Origin: Cyclobacteriaceae bacterium
GTDB lineage: Bacteria; Bacteroidota; Bacteroidia; Cytophagales; Cyclobacteriaceae
NCBI GenBank assembly: GCA_021648745.1
Contig: JAKISE010000052.1
Span: forward strand, 1 to 21,992
Length of the DNA stretch: 21,992 nucleotides
Direction: 5' to 3'
The notes beneath the pieces are model-generated. The model saw only the letters and a list, made by a program, of their open reading frames with translations, was not told the DNA's origin and did no database searches. Made by a program: the position numbers and the translations under genes. Position 1 is the first letter of the stretch. The number at the start of each line of letters is the position of its first letter. Shown here in pieces: positions 7,621 through 13,081 of this stretch.

Positions 7621-8732
7621 AACATTCCTTTTGTTGAGGGTAAAAACATTTTGTCTTTGTCTTGCTTTATGGCCATTTTAATTGCTTTGGCAAAAGCTTT
7701 AAATATGCCTTCAATTTTGTGATGCTCGTTTATGCCTTCTGCTTTTATATTGAGGTTACATTTGGCTGCATCAGAAAAAGATTTAAAAAAGTGAAAAAAC
7801 ATTTCTGTTGGCATTTTGCCAACCATTTCTCTTTTGAACTCAGCCTGCCATTCAATCCAGTTTCTACCTCCAAAATCTAATGCTACCTGACATAAACAAT
7901 CGTCCATAGGCAAACAAAAACCGTAACGTTCTACTCCTAATTTATTTCCTAAGGCAGTAGAAATAGCCTCGCCCAATGCTAGAGCTGTATCTTCAATAGT
8001 GTGGTGCTCATCTACTTCCAAATCTCCTTTTACTTGAATATTCAAGTCGAGCAACCCATGCTTGGCAATTTGATCGAGCATGTGGTCGAAAAAAGCAATG
8101 CCTGTATTAATGGTTGATTGGCCTGAACCATCTAGGTTAACCGATATCTTGATGTTGGTTTCCGCAGTATTCCGAACTATTGAGGCCGTTCGAGCCTCTT
8201 TGCTAAGGAATTTATAAATGGATTGCCAATTTGTGGTGGTTAAAGCAATGCATTCCTGCAATTCATTTGCTATTTCATCATCAACCTCGCTTGATATAAA
8301 AATCGCTTTAGCCTCTAAATTCTTAGCCAGTTCCACATCGGTCAAACGATCTCCAATTACATAGGAATTAGCTAAATCGTAGTTGCCATTTATGTACTCG
8401 GTTAGCAAACCTGTTCTTGGTTTACGAGTAAGAGCGTTATCTTCTGGCAAGCTTCTATCAATTTTTATAGCATCAAAAATTACTTCTTCGTTTTCAAATG
8501 CTTTTATAATTTTATGTTGAGCTGGCCAAAAAGTTTCCTCTGGAAAACTTGCAGTTCCTAAACCATCTTGGTTTGTTACCATCACAAGTTCAAAGCCTAA
8601 CTTGGCTATTTTATTCATCCATTGAAATACTCCTGGATAGAACTCCAATTTTTCTAGTGAATCTAATTGATAATCAACCGGAGGTTCTATTACTAACGTG
8701 CCATCACGATCAATAAATAATACTTTCTTCAT
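7617..8732 (-). CDS. hisB: Bifunctional histidinol-phosphatase / imidazoleglycerol-phosphate dehydratase HisB
   Basis: This two-domain protein (371 residues) catalyses dehydration of imidazole glycerol phosphate and, later in the pathway, dephosphorylation of histidinol phosphate. The N-terminal HAD phosphatase (about 1-170) has the nucleophile Asp8 and acid Asp10 in FIDRDGTL, the VTNQDGLG motif, and GDRLTDVELA. The C-terminal dehydratase (from about 180) has the metal-binding DEHHTIEDTA, DDCLCQVALDFGGR and NEHHKIEGIFKAFAKA. The Cys/His zinc loop of the E. coli HAD domain is not present (see findings). It starts one base after the hisC stop and overlaps hisH. Confidence 0.96.
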   Translation of the reverse strand: MKKVLFIDRDGTLVIEPPVDYQLDSLEKLEFYPGVFQWMNKIAKLGFELVMVTNQDGLGTASFPEETFWPAQHKIIKAFENEEVIFDAIKIDRSLPEDNALTRKPRTGLLTEYINGNYDLANSYVIGDRLTDVELAKNLEAKAIFISSEVDDEIANELQECIALTTTNWQSIYKFLSKEARTASIVRNTAETNIKISVNLDGSGQSTINTGIAFFDHMLDQIAKHGLLDLNIQVKGDLEVDEHHTIEDTALALGEAISTALGNKLGVERYGFCLPMDDCLCQVALDFGGRNWIEWQAEFKREMVGKMPTEMFFHFFKSFSDAAKCNLNIKAEGINEHHKIEGIFKAFAKAIKMAIKQDKDKMFLPSTKGML

Positions 8733-8733
8733 C

Positions 8734-9765
8734 TCAATTAATTGTTTGGAGGGTTTCGATTAATGTTTTGTTTTCTTCGGGTGTTCCAACTGAAATACGC
8801 AAACACTCTTCACACCCTTTTATACTAGAAAAGTCTCTGACAACGATGCTTTTTTGAGCTAGTTGAGTATAAACCTCTTTCGCCTTTTTAAATCTTACTA
8901 AGAAAAAGTTAGCATCGGAAGGGTAAATTTTATCAACCATAGAAAGAGAGCTGAGTGACTGCCACAAACATTGTTTTTCATTCTTGATGGCCTGTATGTT
9001 TTCATTTATAATGGAGGTGTTTTCAAATGCTTCAATCGCCTTTTGTTGAGAGAGGGAATTTACATTATAAGGCAACCTGACCTTATTGATGTTTTGAGCT
9101 ATTTCGGGCGAGGAGAAACTCATTCCTATACGGATACCAGCCATTGCCCAAGCTTTGGAAAATGTTTGAAGTATAATTAAATTCGGGTTTGTTGGAAGTG
9201 CATTTGTCCAACTTTCTTGCTCAGTAAAATCGATGTAAGCTTCGTCAATTACAATTATGCAGTTGAGAGCCAACAGTTTTTTAATTGAGTTAATGTCCAT
9301 TAAATTTCCTGTAGGATTATTAGGAGAGCAGATGAAAATGACTTTGGTTTTGCTATCCACTAAATCTAGCATAGTGGTAGTATCAAGTTCAAAATCATTT
9401 GTTAAAGGAGCCTCTCTTGCTTCTACATTATTAGCATTGGCCAATACTTTATAAATGCCAAATGTTGGAGGTGTGATAATAATATTGTCTTCGGTAGGCT
9501 CGCAAAAAACACGTATTATTAAATCTAGCAGCTCATCGCTACCATTGCCCAATACAATTTGGCTTGGAGCAACCGTATTTCTTTGCAAAATAAGCCTTTT
9601 GAGCTCTTTCTGTTCTGGGTCTGGGTAGCGATTTAACCCGTTTTCAAAAGGGTTTTCATTGGCATCCAAGTAAATGTTTGCTTTGCCCAAAAATTGCTCC
9701 CGAGCCGATGCGTAAGGAGTTAGTTCTTGTATATTTTTTCTAACTAATGAATTTATATCAATCAT
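8734..9765 (-). CDS. hisC: Histidinol-phosphate aminotransferase HisC
   Basis: HisC is a PLP-dependent fold-type I aminotransferase that converts imidazole acetol phosphate and glutamate to histidinol phosphate and 2-oxoglutarate. In the 343-residue protein, the PLP lysine is Lys204 in TFSKAWAMAGIRIG. Other family motifs are ANENPF, LGNGSDELLDLIIR, CSPNNPTGN and IDEAYIDF, and the closing LRISVGTPEEN contains the phosphate-contacting Arg. Its start overlaps hisD by eight bases. Confidence 0.97.
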   Translation of the reverse strand: MIDINSLVRKNIQELTPYASAREQFLGKANIYLDANENPFENGLNRYPDPEQKELKRLILQRNTVAPSQIVLGNGSDELLDLIIRVFCEPTEDNIIITPPTFGIYKVLANANNVEAREAPLTNDFELDTTTMLDLVDSKTKVIFICSPNNPTGNLMDINSIKKLLALNCIIVIDEAYIDFTEQESWTNALPTNPNLIILQTFSKAWAMAGIRIGMSFSSPEIAQNINKVRLPYNVNSLSQQKAIEAFENTSIINENIQAIKNEKQCLWQSLSSLSMVDKIYPSDANFFLVRFKKAKEVYTQLAQKSIVVRDFSSIKGCEECLRISVGTPEENKTLIETLQTIN

Positions 9766-11047
9766 TTTTAAGTGAGTTTAGTCGTAATGTAACTGCATTT
9801 TTGTGGGCTTGAAGCCCTTCGGCCTCCGCCATTATTTCAATGGCAGATCCTATGTTTTGAATGCCTGATTTAGAGATTTTTTGGAAGGTCACCTTCTTGA
9901 GAAAGGCATCCATATTTACCCCACTAAATGACTTTGCATACCCATTAGTGGGCAACGTGTGGTTAGTGCCAGAGGCATAATCACCAGCACTTTCTGGCGT
10001 GTAATTACCAATAAACACAGAGCCTGCATTGCGAATATTTTTTGTATAAAATTCTTCGTTTTTGCAGCAAATTATAAAGTGTTCTGGTGCATACTCATTT
10101 ATAAAATCAATACAATCTTGCTCTTCTTCGAGCATAACAAATTTGGAATTTTCCATTGCTTTTTCAGCAATCGCTTTCCTAGGAAGCTGCTCTAACTGGC
10201 CATTGACTTCCTCTTCTATTTCACTAATCAGATTTTCTGATTTTACTACGCAAATCACTTGGCTATCGGCTCCGTGTTCAGCTTGGGAAAGCAAATCAGA
10301 AGCAACGAAAGCAGGATTGGATGTTTTATCAGCTAGTACTAATAGTTCGGAAGGCCCCGCAGGCATATCAATGGCCACACCTAGTTGTGCAGCACGCTGT
10401 TTGGCAGCAGTAACATATTGGTTGCCAGGGCCAAAAATTTTATATACTGCAGGAATATACTCTGTTCCAAATGTCATTCCTGCAATAGCTTGAATACCTC
10501 CTACTTTGTAGACTTTACTTACTCCCACATAATTGGCTACATATAAAATGGCTGGATTAATATTGCCATTTTTATCAGGCGGTGTGCACAGTACAATTTC
10601 GTTACACTTAGCAATTTTTGCAGGAATGGCTAACATTAAAACTGTTGAAAAAAGAGGAGCCGTTCCTCCCGGAATGTAAATACCCACTTTGTCAATAGGC
10701 CGAGCTTCTTGCCAACAAATTACCCCTGGAGCGGTTTCCACTTCTATTTTTTGAGGCATTTGTGCCTTATGAAATTTGGTAATAGTGGAAGCTGCCAATT
10801 GAATGGCTTCTTTTAGTTCGTTTGGTAATTCTCTTTCTGCCTTTTCAATCTCTGCTCTTGAAACCGCTAGTGTTGAAATACTCGTTTTATCAAATAGTTG
10901 AGTGTACTTAGCAATGGCTTTATCTCCGCCAACTTTAACCTCTTCGAATATTTGGTTTACTAATTGTTGAAGGTTTTCTGCCTTTAAAACGGGTCTTTTG
11001 CAGATAGCTTTCCAATCCGCTCTTGGTGGATTTTTTATAATTTTCAT
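9758..11047 (-). CDS. hisD: Histidinol dehydrogenase HisD
   Basis: HisD is a zinc- and NAD-dependent enzyme that carries out the last two oxidations, histidinol to histidine. The 429-residue protein shows the zinc ligands Gln255 and His258 in SQAEHGADSQ, and the catalytic Glu322-His323 pair in EYAPEH. The cofactor-binding segment KIFGPGNQYVTAAKQ and the late ligand motif SAGDYASGTNHTLPT are also present. The length is standard. It overlaps hisG by four bases upstream and hisC by eight downstream. Confidence 0.97.
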   Translation of the reverse strand: MKIIKNPPRADWKAICKRPVLKAENLQQLVNQIFEEVKVGGDKAIAKYTQLFDKTSISTLAVSRAEIEKAERELPNELKEAIQLAASTITKFHKAQMPQKIEVETAPGVICWQEARPIDKVGIYIPGGTAPLFSTVLMLAIPAKIAKCNEIVLCTPPDKNGNINPAILYVANYVGVSKVYKVGGIQAIAGMTFGTEYIPAVYKIFGPGNQYVTAAKQRAAQLGVAIDMPAGPSELLVLADKTSNPAFVASDLLSQAEHGADSQVICVVKSENLISEIEEEVNGQLEQLPRKAIAEKAMENSKFVMLEEEQDCIDFINEYAPEHFIICCKNEEFYTKNIRNAGSVFIGNYTPESAGDYASGTNHTLPTNGYAKSFSGVNMDAFLKKVTFQKISKSGIQNIGSAIEIMAEAEGLQAHKNAVTLRLNSLKND

Positions 11048-11901
11048 AAGACCATTTTTTCGATTGGAATAATAAGCAGACCTACTGCTCCAGCATTTTT
11101 AAGTTGGTCGATTACCTTCCAGAACTCTCCTTCTTCAATTACGGAATGTACCGAACTCCAACCTTTTTCTGCCAAGGGCAGCACCGTTGGGCTTCGCATT
11201 CCGGGCAATATGGAGGCTATTTGCGCAATTTTTTCGTTGGGTACATTCATTAATACATACTTAGATTTTTTGCCTTTTTGAACCGCATCAATTCTGAAAA
11301 TTAGAGTTTTAAGAATCTCTTCTTGGGCTTGAGTTAGCCGATTGCTCTTAACCAAACAAGCTTCAGAGGTTAAAATAGTATCCGTTTCTTTTAGCCCATT
11401 TTTGAAAAGGGTACTTCCTGAGCTCACTAAATCGCAAATACCGTCTGCCAATCCAATGTTAGGCGCAATTTCCACAGAGCCTTTTATAATATGAATATCG
11501 GCTTTAACAGATTGTTGGTTGAGGTATGTACTTAATGTATTAGGATAGGAGGTTGCTATTTTTTTGCCCTCAAAATAACTCACACCTCTGTATGTAGCAT
11601 CTTTTGGTACTGCCAATGATAATTTGCATTTGGAGAATCCAAGCTTACGGACAATCTCAATATTATTTTGACTCTCCACCAGCAGGTTTTCTCCAATAAT
11701 GGCCAAGTCGGCCACTCCATCTTCTACATATTGAGGGATATCTCCATTACGTAAATACAGTACTTCCAAAGGAAAGTTAGAGGCTGCAGCTTTCAGTTGA
11801 TCTTTCCCATTATCAATGTGGATGCCACAGTTTTGAAGTAGTTTAATTGAATCTTGGTTTAGCCTTCCTGATTTTTGTATGGCTATTTTTAATGTGCTCA
11901 T
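11044..11901 (-). CDS. hisG: ATP phosphoribosyltransferase HisG (long, feedback-regulated form)
   Basis: HisG is the committed first step: ATP plus PRPP gives PR-ATP. The 285-residue length and the C-terminal domain after about residue 205 (KYVLMNVPNEKI, LPGMRSPTVLPL, GWSSVHSVIEE) mark the long form, which carries the allosteric histidine-binding domain and needs no HisZ. The PRPP loop is DLVSSGSTL (157-165). It is the first structural gene of the operon. The ATG at 11901 lies 45 bases after the attenuator terminator stem, with no clear Shine-Dalgarno. The upstream leader implies control by histidyl-tRNA supply in addition to allosteric inhibition. Confidence 0.97.
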   Translation of the reverse strand: MSTLKIAIQKSGRLNQDSIKLLQNCGIHIDNGKDQLKAAASNFPLEVLYLRNGDIPQYVEDGVADLAIIGENLLVESQNNIEIVRKLGFSKCKLSLAVPKDATYRGVSYFEGKKIATSYPNTLSTYLNQQSVKADIHIIKGSVEIAPNIGLADGICDLVSSGSTLFKNGLKETDTILTSEACLVKSNRLTQAQEEILKTLIFRIDAVQKGKKSKYVLMNVPNEKIAQIASILPGMRSPTVLPLAEKGWSSVHSVIEEGEFWKVIDQLKNAGAVGLLIIPIEKMVL

Positions 11902-11940
11902 GATTTTTTAATAGTGCTGAGCAAACCAAAGAGAAGGGCA

Positions 11941-11976
11941 AAGAAAAACCCCGTCTGATTTACTCAGACGGGGTTT
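11941..11976 (-). terminator. Attenuator terminator of the his leader
   Basis: On the minus strand, AAACCCCGTCTGA (11976-11964) pairs perfectly with TCAGACGGGGTTT (11958-11946) around a 5-base loop. The stem is followed by TTTTTCTT. The 13-bp GC-rich stem plus T-run is a textbook intrinsic terminator, placed between the leader peptide and hisG. Bases 11970-11963 can instead pair with 12018-12011 (antiterminator). Confidence 0.93.
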
Positions 11977-12033
11977 AAATATTAGTATATATACATATCT
12001 ATCACCTGTTCGCCTGAGGGCAATTATGGTGAT
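11963..12033 (-). promoter_or_regulatory. Alternative RNA structures of the his attenuator (pause and antiterminator)
   Basis: Pause hairpin (1:2): ATCACC (12033-12028, inside the His codons) pairs with GGTGAT (12006-12001), and TTGCC (12023-12019) pairs with GGCGA (12014-12010; one G-U) around a CTCA loop. Antiterminator (2:3): CTCAGGCG (12018-12011) pairs with CGTCTGAG (11970-11963), eight pairs with one G-U. This uses the 5' arm of the terminator, so antiterminator and terminator exclude each other. A ribosome stalled on the first His codons leaves 12018-12011 free; one reaching the stop codon covers it. The pairings are seen directly; the mechanism follows the known his model. Confidence 0.75.
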
Positions 12034-12067
12034 GATGATGTAATTGTATAGATTTTCTGTTGTTCAT
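12002..12067 (-). CDS. hisL: his operon leader peptide with five consecutive histidines
   Basis: This 21-codon ORF begins ATG at 12067 and ends TGA at 12002-12004. It reads MNNRKSIQL, then five His codons in a row (CAT CAT CAT CAC CAT, 12040-12026), then NCPQANR. It lies 100 bases upstream of hisG with a strong terminator in between. That is the architecture of the enterobacterial his leader, whose E. coli peptide has seven His. The product probably has no function of its own; ribosome stalling at the His codons is the sensor. It is too short for routine gene callers. The symbol hisL is applied by analogy of role, not by sequence homology. Confidence 0.85.
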   Translation of the reverse strand: MNNRKSIQLHHHHHNCPQANR

Positions 12068-12074
12068 TATGTAT

Positions 12075-12106
12075 GCAAAGTAGAGAAGCCTTTTGTTTAA
12101 TTGCAA
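12075..12106 (-). promoter_or_regulatory. Possible promoter of the his operon
   Basis: On the minus strand, TTG (12106-12104), 21 bases, then TACTTTGC (12082-12075) resembles the Bacteroidota pattern but is one base short of TAnnTTTG. The start of transcription would fall only a few bases before the leader ATG (12067), an unusually short 5' end, so this is a tentative call. Confidence 0.35.
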
Positions 12107-12165
12107 TAAAGTTGCAATTTTTATTCTGTAAACAATCAGGCCTTCCACTTGATTGGGCTGTTCAG

Positions 12166-12362
12166 GTTGCCAAGGTGATTAAACCCGAAATATGCAATAG
12201 AAATTCTATTACTAATACAAACTGCTGCAAATCAGTCGTTTTACTAAGTTTATCCTCTTAACCATAGCGGTGCTATGCTTTTCGAATATAAACTTCTGAT
12301 TTATTGCATTTTGTCTTCTCATTACGAATTCTATTGCATAATCCGGGTTTAACCAAGGCAAC
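12166..12362 (+). repeat. Dispersed repeat with terminal inverted repeats (copy 2, complete)
   Basis: The 197-base element has ends that are imperfect inverted repeats. The left end (12166-12206) runs GTTGCCAAGG..., AAACCCG, TATGCAATAG, AAATTC. The reverse complement of the right end (12326-12362) runs GTTGCCTTGG..., AAACCCG, TATGCAATAG, AATTC. Inside are the palindrome AATAGAAATTCTATT, AAATCAGTCG and the hairpin CATAGCGGTGCTATG (12263-12277). It is shared in opposite orientation with 1-135. It has no coding capacity and no clear target-site duplication, and resembles a MITE or REP-type mosaic element. It lies about 60 bases upstream of the putative his promoter. Confidence 0.8.
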
Positions 12363-12434
12363 AAGAAAAAATGCTTGAACGGACTCCTATAGCTCTATTT
12401 TGAGGGAGGGGGGTAATTACGCCATAAAATGAGC
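12363..12434. other. Gap between repeat and yjjX
   Basis: This is the end of a 367-base gene-free stretch (12068-12434) that otherwise holds the possible his promoter (12075-12106), a weak CAATCA/TGATTG inverted pair around 12132-12154 and the repeat. It contains a purine-rich run near 12402-12412. No convincing terminator for yjjX was found on the minus strand, only a T-run (complement of 12364-12371 region) without a strong stem. Confidence 0.5.
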
Positions 12435-12962
12435 CTACAAATAATGCTCCTCATTAATAAACGGGATCAAAGCTAAAATCAAGGCATGTTCATAATACGA
12501 GGTGCGAGTTAATAAATTACCAGTGAGAAGGCCAACAGCACCTCCTTTTTGCTTGGAGTTAAATTGCCCAAATACTTCATCGTCTGCAAGGCCTAATTCC
12601 ATGCCTTCTTTTACTAATTCTGCTACTTTGGGTGGTAAAAAGAATGAGCCTGTTCGCCCTTTTCCCTGCATTTGACTTGATCGAATCACCATCCAAGCAA
12701 AGGCTTCTAATTGATTATCACTGTGAGCAACTCCACCTTCTAGTCCAACCCAGTAATCCCCTTTATAGCTCTTAATAGCATTATTAACCCTATTTTCAGC
12801 CCCTAAAAGAGTTTCTTCTTCTCCAACCGGTTGGTCGGGCACATCAGAAGGCACACTTACACCTTCATATTCAAATACTTCATTTGGAAACACTTTTGTA
12901 AACGCATTCTCAACAGCTTTTATTTTTGCCGGATTCTTGGAGGCTATAATTATTTTTTTCAT
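12435..12962 (-). CDS. yjjX: Inosine/xanthosine triphosphatase, YjjX/DUF84 family
   Basis: The 175-residue protein matches the YjjX (NTPase, DUF84) family, which hydrolyses non-canonical nucleoside triphosphates such as ITP and XTP and so cleans the nucleotide pool. It shows the N-terminal IIASKNPAKIKAVENAF, the VPSDVPDQPVGEEETLLGAENRV segment, YWVGLEGGV and the C-terminal GGAVGLLTGNLLTRTSYYEHALILAL. Length is normal. It appears to be a single gene, 120 bases after the M14 peptidase gene on the same strand, separated by palindromes. It is unlikely to be part of the his operon because the repeat and his leader lie in between. Confidence 0.92.
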   Translation of the reverse strand: MKKIIIASKNPAKIKAVENAFTKVFPNEVFEYEGVSVPSDVPDQPVGEEETLLGAENRVNNAIKSYKGDYWVGLEGGVAHSDNQLEAFAWMVIRSSQMQGKGRTGSFFLPPKVAELVKEGMELGLADDEVFGQFNSKQKGGAVGLLTGNLLTRTSYYEHALILALIPFINEEHYL

Positions 12963-12982
12963 TTCTTCTTTTTTTATTCTGA

Positions 12983-12998
12983 TCCGCCAACTGGCGGA
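12983..12998. repeat. Perfect short palindrome upstream of yjjX
   Basis: TCCGCCA (12983-12989) and TGGCGGA (12992-12998) form a perfect 7-bp stem with a 2-base spacer, 21 bases before the yjjX start. Neither side carries a T-run, so it is not a standard terminator. A second inverted pair, CTTAGC/GCTAAG, lies at about 13026-13042, followed on the plus strand by a T-run (TATTTTTTT). The rest of 12963-13081 holds no gene. Confidence 0.6.
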
Positions 12999-13081
12999 GA
13001 AGAATTCACCCTAGTCTTCCTTAATCTTAGCATCTCGCTAAGGCTATTTTTTTGCTAGTCGCAGGAAGAACCTAAGGCCAG

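Noticed and set aside
12073..12261. 62-codon plus-strand ORF between the his leader and the repeat
   Set aside because: It spans the putative his promoter and half of the repeat, has no recognisable domain, and its composition follows the palindromes.
12435..12962. yjjX as part of the his operon
   Set aside because: Although on the same strand, it is separated from hisG by about 530 bases containing the repeat and the his leader with its own terminator.
13026..13055. CTTAGC/GCTAAG hairpin plus T-run as a plus-strand terminator
   Set aside because: No plus-strand gene ends here, and the stem is only six pairs with a gap before the T-run.
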